Source: Thermoleophilia bacterium UBA2241 (GTDB lineage Bacteria; Actinomycetota; Thermoleophilia; UBA2241). From it: DNA of 50,945 bases. Below the pieces are notes generated by a model. The model worked only from the letters and a program-made list of their open reading frames with translations. It was not told the origin of the DNA and made no database searches. A program made the position numbers and the translations under genes. Location of the stretch: positions 1-50,945 of the forward strand of contig DDYF01000059.1 in NCBI GenBank assembly GCA_002347645.1, given 5' to 3'. This document shows, in pieces, positions 8,682 to 16,744 of this stretch (the stretch's first letter is position 1; each line of letters starts with the position of its first letter).

Positions 8682-11600
8682 ATGATCGCCTGCCCCAGCT
8701 GCGGCTTCGAGGCTCCCGACGAATTCGCCTTCTGCCCCAGGTGCGCGACGGTGCTGGCGGCTACCTTCGCCATCTCCGAGGAGCGCAGGGTCGTGACGAC
8801 GCTCTTCTGCGACCTCGTCGGGTTCACCGCCATGGGCGAGAGCGCAGACCCCGAGGACGTCGACGCTCTTCTCGGTCGCTACCGCGAGCTCGCCCGCACA
8901 GTCATCGGTTCCCACGGCGGCACAGTCGAGAAGTTCGTCGGCGATGCCGTCATGGGCGTCTTCGGCGTCCCCGCCGTGCACGAGGACGATGCCGAGCGCG
9001 GCGTGCGCGCCGGCCTGCGCATCATCGAGGCGCTCCAGGGCCTGACCCGGCCGGACGGCAGTCGTCTGGAAGCCCGCGCCGGCGTCAACACCGGCGAGGC
9101 CCTCGTGCGCCTCGACGTGGACCCCGCCTCCGGCCGCGGCTTCGTGACCGGCGACGCCGTCAACACCGCCGCGCGCCTGCAAGCGGCTGCGCCACCTGGC
9201 GGCGTCGCCGTCGGCGCCCTCACCCACGAGCTCACCGCCCGCGCCATGATCTACGAGGAGCTTCCTCCCGTCGCGGCCAAGGGCAAAGCAGAGCCGCTTT
9301 TCGCCTGGCTGGCGAAGGCCCCCGTCTCGCGCACCGGCATGGACGCCACGCGTACTGAGCTTACGCCCCTCGTCGGCCGCGAGGCCGAGCTCGCTTACGT
9401 CAAGGCGATGCTCGACAAGGCGGTCTCGTCCGGTGCCCCCCAGGTGGCCTTGATCGTCGGCGAGCCCGGCATCGGCAAGTCGCGGCTGGTCCTCGAGCTG
9501 TTCGCCTACATCGATGCACGCTCCGAGCTGATCACCTGGCGTCAGGGTCACTGCCCATCCTACGGTGAGGGCGTCACCTTCTGGGCGCTCTCCGAGATCG
9601 TCAAGGCGCAGGCCGGCATCCGCGAGACCGACGACAACGCCGCCGTGGAGATGAAGCTCGAGGCGGTGCTGCCCGACGGCGAGGACAGGGCGTGGTTCCG
9701 TCAGCGGCTCCGTGCGCTGCTCGGCTTGGAGGCGCCGCAAGCCGATCGCGAGGAGAACTTCACCGCCTGGCTGCGTTTCATCGAGGGACTCGCCGCGGCG
9801 CGCCCGACGGTCCTGGTCTTTGAGGACCTGCACTGGGCCGACGAAGCGCTCCTGGCCTTCATCGAGCATCTGGCGGCCCACCTCGCGGCGGTGCCGATCT
9901 TCATCGTCGCCACGGCCCGGCCCGAGCTCTTCGAGGCACACCCTGGGTTCGCCGGCTCCGCGCGAATCAGCCGCGTCGTCCTCGAGCCGCTCTCGGTCGC
10001 CGAGACCACGGCCCTGGTCGATTCTCTGCTTGGCGAGGACGCCGGCGGGCTTGGTCCGACGATCGTCGAGAGGGCCGAGGGCAACCCCTTCTACGCCGAG
10101 CAGTCGGTGCGCCTGCTGGCCGACTCCGGGGGGTCGCTGGTGCCCGCCTCGGTACAGGCCGTCGTCGCCGCCCGTCTCGACGGCCTGGCTCCAGAGGACA
10201 AGGCGCTGCTCGGCGACGCGGCCGTGGTGGGCGAGGTCTTCTGGGACGGCGCCGTCGCGGCGATGGACGGCGGTGAGCCGGCGGTACTCGCCGACCGCCT
10301 CGAACGCCTGGCCGCACGCCAGTTCGTGCGGCGCGCGCGGACCTCCTCGCTCGAGGGTCAGCGCGAGTTCGCCTTCTTCCACGCACTGACGCGCGACGTC
10401 GCCTACGGTCAGCTGCCGCGCGGCGCGCGGGCCCGCAAGCACGCCGCCGTCGCCGCATGGCTCGAGGCCACGGCGAGCGACCGTCTCGACGATCTCGCCG
10501 ACGTCCTCGCGCACCACACCGCGACGGCGCTCGAGCTCGCCCGGGCAGCTGGAGAAGACGATCTCGCCGAGGCGCTGAGCGAGCAGGCCGTGCGCTACCT
10601 GATGCTGGCCGGCGACCGCAACCTCCGTCTCGACACTGCCTCTGCGGAGCGCCAGTACACGCGGGCCCTCGACCTGCTGCCGGCGCGTCATCCCGGACGA
10701 CCGCCGCTACTCCTGAAGCGGGCAGAGGCCCTCTTCTGTGTCGGCGCCTACCGGCCCGCGGCGGATGCGGCCGCCGAGGCGGAGGCCGGGTTCAAGGAGG
10801 CCGGTGACGCCCGCGGTGCCGCCGGGGCGATGATGCACCGGACGCGCAGTCTCCTGATCATCGGCGACCCGACGGCCCCCCGGGTCGGGGACGAGGCGCG
10901 GGCCGTCCTCGAGGCCGGCGGCCCGTCCCCCGAGCTGGTCTTGGCCCTTGACTTCAATGCTAGCTACCACGCTGTGTCCGACGACTCGCGGGCGGCCCTC
11001 GATATCGCCGAGCGCGCCCTCGCCATGGCGGCGGAGCTGGGCCTGCCGGAGCCGATCCGGGCACGCCATGTCCGCGGGATCGCGCGCTGCGACCTCGGTG
11101 ACGCCGGCGGCCTTGAGGACATGCAGCGTGCACTCGCGGCCGCCGAGGACAGGGGGTCGGCGCTGGACGTGGCGCGCTCGCGCTTCAATACGGGTCCCAC
11201 GCTCTGGTGTCTCGAAGGTGCTGCCGCGGCCCTTGCCATCCGGCGCGAGGGCCTGGAATTCGCTGAGCGCCGCGGCCTGCAGGGTATGGTGCAGATCTTC
11301 CACACGGGACAGGTCGCGGATCTCTTCTGGGCGGGTGACTGGAGCGGCGCCCTCGCAGTCTCGCTCGAGACCGACCGGATGCTCGAGGCCGCGGGCAACG
11401 TCCAGTGGCTCGTCGTGCTCCGCTGCGATCGCGCGCTGCTGTTGGCATCACGCGGCGAGGTGGAGGCAGCTCAGGCGATGGCTGCCTGGGTCGACGAACA
11501 GAGCCGTGCCAGCGACGACCGGGTCGGGCTGCTGTACGCCGCCCTTGCGCAAGCCGTCGCCGACGGCGCCCGTGCGGACGCCGCCGGCACCCGTGCCGCG

Positions 11601-12050
11601 CTGACCGCCTTCGAGCGGCTGGTCGGGCGCCGGGTCGACAGCGACTACGCGCTGCGTCTCCCGCTCGCCGTTCGCCTGGCGCTGAGCGTGGACGACGCTC
11701 CCCTCGCCGAGAGACTCTCAGCTCACCTGAAGCCGTCGCTGCCCCTCTACCGGCGCGCGGTGACGACTGCCCGGGCCTCGATCGCCGAGGCTCGCGGCGA
11801 GCATGAAGTGGCGGCGGCCGGCTTCGCCGCCGCCGCCACCGGGTGGTACGAGTTCGGCGTTCCCTTCGAGGAGGCGCAGGCGCTGCTCGGGCAGGGGCGC
11901 TGCCTGGTGGCGTTCGACAGAGCGTCGGAGGCGACCGCCCCGCTGGCCGCGGCCCGCGAGATCTTCGCCCGCCTCGGCGCCATGCCCGCATTGGCGGAGA
12001 CTGAGCGGCTGCTCGACTCGCTGGCGACAGACGTCGGCTGGGACTCGTGA
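8682..12050 (+). CDS. Class III cyclase domain / AAA ATPase / TPR signalling protein
   Basis: Large multidomain regulator (1122 residues). In order: an N-terminal zinc ribbon (C4, C7, C18, C21); a class III adenylate/guanylate cyclase domain (about 35-205) with metal-ligand Asp D44 in LFCDLVGFT and D88 in KFVGDAVMGVFG; an AAA/STAND-type ATPase with P-loop GEPGIGKS near residue 260 and Walker B VLVFEDLHWAD near 376; and a long helical C-terminus of TPR-like repeats to about 1120. Such proteins are frequent in actinobacteria and proteobacteria; their signals are mostly unknown. Start at ATG 8682, with GGAGG nine bases upstream; an upstream in-frame ATG (8640) lacks such a site. It is monocistronic, followed by a short hairpin. 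Confidence 0.92.
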   Translation: MIACPSCGFEAPDEFAFCPRCATVLAATFAISEERRVVTTLFCDLVGFTAMGESADPEDVDALLGRYRELARTVIGSHGGTVEKFVGDAVMGVFGVPAVHEDDAERGVRAGLRIIEALQGLTRPDGSRLEARAGVNTGEALVRLDVDPASGRGFVTGDAVNTAARLQAAAPPGGVAVGALTHELTARAMIYEELPPVAAKGKAEPLFAWLAKAPVSRTGMDATRTELTPLVGREAELAYVKAMLDKAVSSGAPQVALIVGEPGIGKSRLVLELFAYIDARSELITWRQGHCPSYGEGVTFWALSEIVKAQAGIRETDDNAAVEMKLEAVLPDGEDRAWFRQRLRALLGLEAPQADREENFTAWLRFIEGLAAARPTVLVFEDLHWADEALLAFIEHLAAHLAAVPIFIVATARPELFEAHPGFAGSARISRVVLEPLSVAETTALVDSLLGEDAGGLGPTIVERAEGNPFYAEQSVRLLADSGGSLVPASVQAVVAARLDGLAPEDKALLGDAAVVGEVFWDGAVAAMDGGEPAVLADRLERLAARQFVRRARTSSLEGQREFAFFHALTRDVAYGQLPRGARARKHAAVAAWLEATASDRLDDLADVLAHHTATALELARAAGEDDLAEALSEQAVRYLMLAGDRNLRLDTASAERQYTRALDLLPARHPGRPPLLLKRAEALFCVGAYRPAADAAAEAEAGFKEAGDARGAAGAMMHRTRSLLIIGDPTAPRVGDEARAVLEAGGPSPELVLALDFNASYHAVSDDSRAALDIAERALAMAAELGLPEPIRARHVRGIARCDLGDAGGLEDMQRALAAAEDRGSALDVARSRFNTGPTLWCLEGAAAALAIRREGLEFAERRGLQGMVQIFHTGQVADLFWAGDWSGALAVSLETDRMLEAAGNVQWLVVLRCDRALLLASRGEVEAAQAMAAWVDEQSRASDDRVGLLYAALAQAVADGARADAAGTRAALTAFERLVGRRVDSDYALRLPLAVRLALSVDDAPLAERLSAHLKPSLPLYRRAVTTARASIAEARGEHEVAAAGFAAAATGWYEFGVPFEEAQALLGQGRCLVAFDRASEATAPLAAAREIFARLGAMPALAETERLLDSLATDVGWDS

Positions 12051-12065
12051 CAGGTATCTTGCCGA

Positions 12066-12083
12066 CGTCTCGCCGACGAGACG
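12066..12083 (+). terminator. Short hairpin after cyclase/ATPase gene
   Basis: CGTCTCG-ccga-CGAGACG, a perfect 7-bp stem starting 16 bases after the stop codon. No T-run follows, so termination is only plausible. The rest of the gap to 12294 shows nothing recognisable. Confidence 0.45.
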
Positions 12084-12294
12084 CCGCAGCACGGCCCGTC
12101 ACGGCTGAACACCAGTGGGTACTGCACTCGCGCAGAACGTTGAAGGCTGCAGCATCTTCGCACGTCAGACGCTACGTCGCGTCACGTCTGCCGGGCGGGC
12201 ACATCTCCATTCCGACGCGGTAGGACGTCCGCGATTCTGGCGGCGAGGCGCCGTGGGTCGTCGGTACTTGGTGTCGCCACCGTGATCTTCAGCC

Positions 12295-13704
12295 TTATGC
12301 GTCGAGGCGTGGCATCTGGACCACGAAACGCGCCCCATCACGGCCGTCGCTTTCGGCTCGGATAGTGCCGTCGTGAGCCTCGACCAGCCTGCGAGCTATC
12401 GCCAGGCCGAGCCCGGCGCCGGGAGCACGACGCGCAGCGTCCCCCCGGTAGAAGCGCTCGAACACGTGCGGCAGATCCTCGGGCGCGATGCCCTGCCCGT
12501 TGTCGGAGACGCTCAGCTCCGCGACGGCCGGGGCGTCCGCGGCCGTGATGCGCACCTCCACCCGACCGCCGCTCGGCGTGAACTTGAGTGCGTTGTCGAG
12601 GAGGTTGTCGACGACCTGGCGCAGCCGGTCGCGGTCGCCCAAGACCTCGACCGGCCGGCGCTCGAGCGCGAGCTGGACCTCCTCCTTCGCGAAGCGCTCT
12701 TGCGCCGCGCCTACGGCATCCGCCGCCACGTCGTCGAGCCGCAGCTGTCGCCTCTCCAGGCTGTAGTCGGCAGCGTCGATGGCGTCGAGGCTGCGCAGCC
12801 CCGTGAGCAAGCGTTCCAGCCTGTCTACCTCGTCGCCGATCACAGCCAGGTTGCCGTCGCTCCACGGGAGAACGCCGTCCTGAAGGGCCTCGATGCGAGC
12901 CTGGATCGTCGCCAGCGGCGTGCGCAGTTCATGGGCGAGGTCAGCGGTCATGCTGCGGCGCCACGCATCTTGGCGCTCGATGGAGTCCGCCATGTCGTTG
13001 AAGGCTGAAGCCAGCGCGCCCACCTCGTCTTGACGTTCGGCGTAGGCGGGGGCGGCGCGCTGGCGTCGCTGGCCGCGCCCCATCGCCGCCGCCGCCGCCG
13101 TGAGCGCTTCGAGCGGGGCTGTGATGCGCCGGGTAGCGAGGATGCCGATCGACACGGCCACGAGCGCTGCGAGGGTCGCGGCGAGGGCGAGGTAGAGGAA
13201 GAGGTCATTGCGGAAGGCGCTGATCAACGGCAGCCCCTGGGCCTTCGGCTGCATGATCACCGCAGTGCCGATGGCCCGGCCGTCGGCGGTGAGCGGTACA
13301 CGCTGCAGCGTCATGCCCTTTCCGGCGGCTCGCGGGGGCGTCGTAGCCGTGCCCGAGCCACCCATCATGTTCGAGCCCATACCCGAGCCGCCCATCATGC
13401 CCCCCCGATGGCCGGTCGCGAACTGCAGGCCGCCGTCGCTGTCGTAGACCCATACGCGCATGGAGTCGGCGGCCGCGAGCATGTGCACGGCGGCGACCGC
13501 GCTGGAGTCCCAGCCCGACCCCGTGTGGAATCCACTCGTGATCGCGTCGATGACCTCTTGCGTCCGCTGGCTCTGGGCGGCTGTGGCGTAGCGGTCGAAC
13601 CGCAGGCCGCCGGCCAGGCCGATGGCGATCGCGACGAGAGCGATGGCGAGGACGGCGACCAACGTATGGGTCGCGGCCAGACGGCCGCGCATGCTGAGGC
13701 TCAC
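12295..13704 (-). CDS. Sensor histidine kinase with Met-rich extracytoplasmic loop
   Basis: Membrane sensor kinase (469 residues) paired with the response regulator just upstream; the two overlap by four bases. TM1 is about 10-33, an extracytoplasmic domain spans 34-165, TM2 is about 168-190, then HAMP, HisKA with phospho-acceptor H258 in DLAHELRTPLA, and an HATPase domain with DNLLDNALKF (N box), SDNGQGI (G1) and GLGLAIARRL (G2). Residues 101-116 form a Gly/Met loop (GGMMGGSGMGSNMMGG). Met-rich loops of this kind bind Cu(I) or Ag(I) in other systems; metal sensing here is inference. The organisation resembles BaeS/CusS-type sensors. Met1 or Met5 could be the start. Confidence 0.92.
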   Translation of the reverse strand: MSLSMRGRLAATHTLVAVLAIALVAIAIGLAGGLRFDRYATAAQSQRTQEVIDAITSGFHTGSGWDSSAVAAVHMLAAADSMRVWVYDSDGGLQFATGHRGGMMGGSGMGSNMMGGSGTATTPPRAAGKGMTLQRVPLTADGRAIGTAVIMQPKAQGLPLISAFRNDLFLYLALAATLAALVAVSIGILATRRITAPLEALTAAAAAMGRGQRRQRAAPAYAERQDEVGALASAFNDMADSIERQDAWRRSMTADLAHELRTPLATIQARIEALQDGVLPWSDGNLAVIGDEVDRLERLLTGLRSLDAIDAADYSLERRQLRLDDVAADAVGAAQERFAKEEVQLALERRPVEVLGDRDRLRQVVDNLLDNALKFTPSGGRVEVRITAADAPAVAELSVSDNGQGIAPEDLPHVFERFYRGDAARRAPGAGLGLAIARRLVEAHDGTIRAESDGRDGARFVVQMPRLDA

Positions 13705-14405
13705 TTCTCGGCCTCGCTGAAGCGGTAGCCTAACCCGTACACGGTCTCGACGAAGCGAGGCCTCCGCGCGTCTTCGCCCAGCTTGCGGCGTAGGTTCTTG
13801 ATGTGGGCGTCGATAGTGCGCTCGTAGCCTTCGAAGTCGTAGCCCTGGACCTTGTTGATGAGCTCGTAGCGGCTGTAGGCGCGTCCGGGGAAGCGCGCCA
13901 GGTTGAGGAGGAGGCGGAACTCGGACTCTGTCAGCTCGACCTCGTGATCGTCGAGGTGCACACGACGGCGTCCCGCATCGATGCGCAGCCTGCCGCCGCC
14001 GCGGACCATCACGTCAGCCTGTGGCTCGCGCTCGCTGTGCGCGCGACGCAGCAAGGCGCGCACGCGCGCGCTCAGCTCGCGCGGGCTGAACGGCTTGGTC
14101 ATGTAGTCGTCGGCGCCGATCTGCAGGCCGCGCAGCAGGTCTTCCTCGCCGTCACGCGCCGTCAGCATGAGGATGGGCACGTCCGAGCGCTCCCGCAGTC
14201 GACGGCAGACGTCCTCGCCGCTGATGCCCGGAAGCATCAGATCGAGCACGACCAGGTCCGCCGGCCTGCGCTCGAAGTCGGCCAGGGCGTCTTCGCCAGA
14301 AACGTGTGCGACGACCATGTGACCGTCGCGTTCCAGATAGCTCTGCACGACCTCGGCGATGCGGGCCTCGTCTTCCACCAGCAGGATGCGCGTTTCCGTC
14401 GTCAT
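13701..14405 (-). CDS. OmpR/PhoB-family response regulator
   Basis: 234-residue DNA-binding response regulator. The receiver domain (about 1-120) has the acidic pair in LLVEDEARIAE, the phospho-acceptor Asp in LVVLDLMLPG, Thr in MLTARDG and Lys in DYMTKPFSPREL. The C-terminal winged helix (about 135-232) ends with RTIDAHIKNLRRKLGED and VYGLGYRF, typical of the family. It partners the sensor kinase whose gene overlaps its stop. Likely targets are its own operon and the secreted Met-rich protein gene upstream, which is inference from position. Confidence 0.95.
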   Translation of the reverse strand: MTTETRILLVEDEARIAEVVQSYLERDGHMVVAHVSGEDALADFERRPADLVVLDLMLPGISGEDVCRRLRERSDVPILMLTARDGEEDLLRGLQIGADDYMTKPFSPRELSARVRALLRRAHSEREPQADVMVRGGGRLRIDAGRRRVHLDDHEVELTESEFRLLLNLARFPGRAYSRYELINKVQGYDFEGYERTIDAHIKNLRRKLGEDARRPRFVETVYGLGYRFSEAEK

Positions 14406-14641
14406 GCGTCGTTCGTCCTCGTCGCCCCGGCGGCTTCACCGAAGGAGCAGATTCGATTGAGAGATTCCTCAAAAGCGCCCGGCGTACTCCACCCGCTAGA
14501 AGAGGAGGAGTGGCGTCGGGCCGCTTCTGCCGCCGCAGCCCACCGGCCCGGCGACCGCATATGGGCGGCGACAGCTCACTCCGTCGTGTCGTCGCCCTTC
14601 GTGCGCAGCGGGTCAGCGGCATCCTACGAGGGGAGAGAAGA

Positions 14642-14685
14642 GGGCAGCGGAAGAGAGCTCGATGGAGTGCCCACTTCCGCTGCCC
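14642..14685 (-). terminator. 12-bp stem terminator after the Met-rich secreted protein gene
   Basis: GGGCAGCGGAAG pairs perfectly with CTTCCGCTGCCC across a 20-base loop, 17 bases beyond the stop of the minus-strand gene at 14703. It separates that gene from the two-component genes. The remaining 14406-14641 stretch shows no recognisable gene. Confidence 0.65.
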
Positions 14686-14702
14686 GAAGGCGTCGTCTGC
14701 TT

Positions 14703-15164
14703 TCAGTCCCAGAAGGAGTTGCCGCCGCCCATCATGCCGGCGCCTTGTGCGCCCCGGCCGCCGCAGCCGCCGCAGCCTTCGCCGCCGCCCCACATCATGC
14801 CGCCGCCCCGACCGGTACGGTTGCCGGGACCGGCGCCCTCGGGCACCTCGATGTCGTACTTCTCGAGCAAGGCGCGCATCTTGGCCCAGTGGGTCTCGCG
14901 AAGCTGCTGCAAGGCGGCCTGCGCCTCGTCGCTCCTGCGCTCGTCGCCCCACTCCTCGAACCACGCCTGCCGCGCTTCCCGCTGGTCGGCGCGCAGTGCC
15001 TGCATCTCCGCCAGGGCCTCGGGGTTGTCGGTCAACGCCGCGCAGGCTCCCCAGGCACCGGGGGTGCTTGGCGTCGTCGTGGCCGCGGACGCCAGCGCAA
15101 CCACACTCAGCCCGGCCACCGCCACGGACGCGAGGATCGTGAGCAGCTTCCAGTGTCGTCTCAT
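14703..15164 (-). CDS. Secreted Met/Gly/Cys-rich heavy-metal-resistance-type protein
   Basis: 153-residue exported protein. A signal peptide (basic MRRHWK, then hydrophobic to about 27, ASA at the cleavage site) precedes a charged helical region (about 45-105) with Glu/Gln/Arg-rich repeats, reminiscent of ZraP/Spy/CpxP-like periplasmic chaperones. The C-terminal 35 residues are Gly-rich with two Met-Met pairs (MMWGGG, MMGGGN) and a CGGCGG knuckle (C131, C134), suggesting soft-metal binding. The MMGG motif also occurs in the extracytoplasmic loop of the adjacent sensor kinase. It is probably co-regulated with, and may modulate, that sensor. Family assignment is tentative. Confidence 0.7.
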   Translation of the reverse strand: MRRHWKLLTILASVAVAGLSVVALASAATTTPSTPGAWGACAALTDNPEALAEMQALRADQREARQAWFEEWGDERRSDEAQAALQQLRETHWAKMRALLEKYDIEVPEGAGPGNRTGRGGGMMWGGGEGCGGCGGRGAQGAGMMGGGNSFWD

Positions 15165-15337
15165 CGTGTCGCTCCTTGCTTCGTCGGGTCACGGCCTGTC
15201 CCGTCGGGGAAGACCGTCCGGCCGCCGTCGGGGTCGGCCGATCATGGTTCTGTGCACGACCATACCCGACAGTCTTGAAGAACCGGTGAACGCCTCCTGC
15301 GCATGTTGTGAAGACGTCAGCAGAAGGCGTCAGCACG

Positions 15338-15600
15338 CGGGCACGGCGCCCGCCCAGCCGAGCTCCAGCGCCATCGCCCGTCCGTCCGCGCCGGCGCCCA
15401 GGATGACCACGCGCTTGTCGGCGATCTTGTACGGCACCGTGATGCCGTGGTCGCGGAAGCCCAGCGCTCTCGTGCCGGCGATCGCCGCCGGCAGGTCCTC
15501 CTTCGCGACGTCGAACTTCCGGAACTGCCAGGGCAGTCCATGGTGCGTGTAGACCGCGTCGAACATTCGGTCGATGGGGTTCTCCGCCACGGATGCCCCA
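15338..15600 (-). pseudogene. Remnant of a shikimate/quinate dehydrogenase-like gene
   Basis: In one minus frame the sequence reads AENPIDRMFDAVYTHHGLPW, then FRKFDVAKEDLPAAIAGTRA and HGITVPYKIA, which resembles the substrate domain of AroE-like dehydrogenases. It is joined at about 15420 directly to DKRVVILGAGADGRAMALEL, which resembles the NAD(P)-binding Rossmann motif. About 50-60 residues that normally sit between these segments (including the conserved Asp region) are missing, and the protein stops soon after the Rossmann glycines. The internal deletion and lost C-terminal half make it non-functional. No convincing start or ribosome site is seen. Confidence 0.65.
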
Positions 15601-15927
15601 GCATCCCGGTCATCTGCTTCTGGGGCGGAAGATGCGAGGACGCCATCGCGAAGCTTCCTGGTCGGCGACTGACACCTCCCAGGACCGAGGGAATGCCCTC
15701 GGCACGGAACCGGCAAACGAAATCAGCTAGGATGCAGGAGACCCGCCCTGGTCGCGGAAGCCGGCCTTGTACGGGAACCGAGGGAGGAGGTGCACCCGAT
15801 GCCTGTATCGCGACCGCTCGTCACGTGCTCCGTACAGCGCGCCTCCCGTGCGAGCGAGATGACCGACCTGCGCCGGGAACCGTCTCACTCCCCTTCTTCC
15901 GAGCCGGCGGTGAAGGCGGGCTGAGCC

Positions 15928-16722
15928 GTGGTCACCGTGGTCGACATGCAGGACGCCGAGGTCCGGCGCCTCACGCGGCAGGTCGCCGCCGACGGCGCCC
16001 GCGAGCCGTTCGGCGCTTACCTGTTCCACCACGACGAGGCGGGGGCCGACCTCTGCCGCTACCTCGAGCAGAAGGTCTTCTTCGAGGCTTGCGGCGACCC
16101 CAAAGAGGTCATGGCGGAGGCATACGCGCCCTACGACCCGAGCAGCCTGTTCTTCTGCGTCGTCGACCATCTGCGTATGGTGCCCGCCGGCATGATGCGC
16201 GTGGTGGTGCCGTCGGCGCTGGGCTTCAAGAGCCTCAGCGACATCGAGCCGATCTGGGGTGAGTCGGCGGAGACGCTGATGACACGGACGGGGATCGCCA
16301 TCGACCTCACCACCACGTGGGACATCGCGACCCTCGCGGCAGACGCGGACTACCGTGGCAAGGCAGCGCGCGGCTTGGTGCTCATGGGCCTCTACCAGTC
16401 ACTGGCGCTGTCGGCGCTGCCGAGCGGTGTCCAGTGGTTCGTCACCATCATCGACATGCCCGTGTTCAGATTGATCCGCTGGCAGCTCTGTCTGATCTTC
16501 GCCGGTTACAAGGGGGTCGGACCGAGACCCTACATGGGCTCCCCGACGAGCATCCCGGCGTGGTGCGACGTGGTCGCGGCGGAGAAGCGGCTCGCGTCCA
16601 CCAATCGCGACTTGTACGAGATCCTGGTCCAGGGCATCGGGCTCGAGCCGGCGCTGCGCCGCGTGGATCTCGACGAGCCCGACCGCCTCGCCGTCCGTGG
16701 AGACCGGCAGGTCGCAGGCTAG
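15928..16722 (+). CDS. Acyltransferase-like (GNAT/autoinducer-synthase fold) protein, function unknown
   Basis: 264-residue soluble protein I cannot name with certainty. The layout recalls GNAT-related N-acyl amino acid or acyl-homoserine-lactone synthases: an N-terminal region ending in FFCVVDHLRMVPAGMMRVV, which looks like the beta-hairpin where such enzymes read and modify a small substrate, followed by a central helix and QWFVTIIDMPVFRLI. This is pattern-level similarity only. GTG 15928 is taken as start; ATG 15946 is an alternative. The gene converges with the GGDEF-EAL gene, 22 bases apart. The 15717-15927 stretch upstream shows no gene. Confidence 0.5.
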   Translation: MVTVVDMQDAEVRRLTRQVAADGAREPFGAYLFHHDEAGADLCRYLEQKVFFEACGDPKEVMAEAYAPYDPSSLFFCVVDHLRMVPAGMMRVVVPSALGFKSLSDIEPIWGESAETLMTRTGIAIDLTTTWDIATLAADADYRGKAARGLVLMGLYQSLALSALPSGVQWFVTIIDMPVFRLIRWQLCLIFAGYKGVGPRPYMGSPTSIPAWCDVVAAEKRLASTNRDLYEILVQGIGLEPALRRVDLDEPDRLAVRGDRQVAG

Positions 16723-16724
16723 CA

Positions 16725-16739
16725 GTCGCGATCGGCGAC
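16725..16739. terminator. Small hairpin between convergent genes
   Basis: GTCGC-gatcg-GCGAC in the 22-base gap between two convergent genes. Only a 5-bp stem, so weak. Confidence 0.35.
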
Positions 16740-16744
16740 CGCGC

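Noticed and set aside
8559..10691. 710-codon open frame on the minus strand
   Set aside because: It lies opposite the cyclase/ATPase gene, has no family features or ribosome site, and its Arg/Gly/Val-rich make-up is typical of antisense frames in high-GC DNA.
16603..16722. Membrane or DNA-binding tail in the acyltransferase-like protein
   Set aside because: The C-terminal 40 residues are charged and variable with no helix-turn-helix or hydrophobic span.
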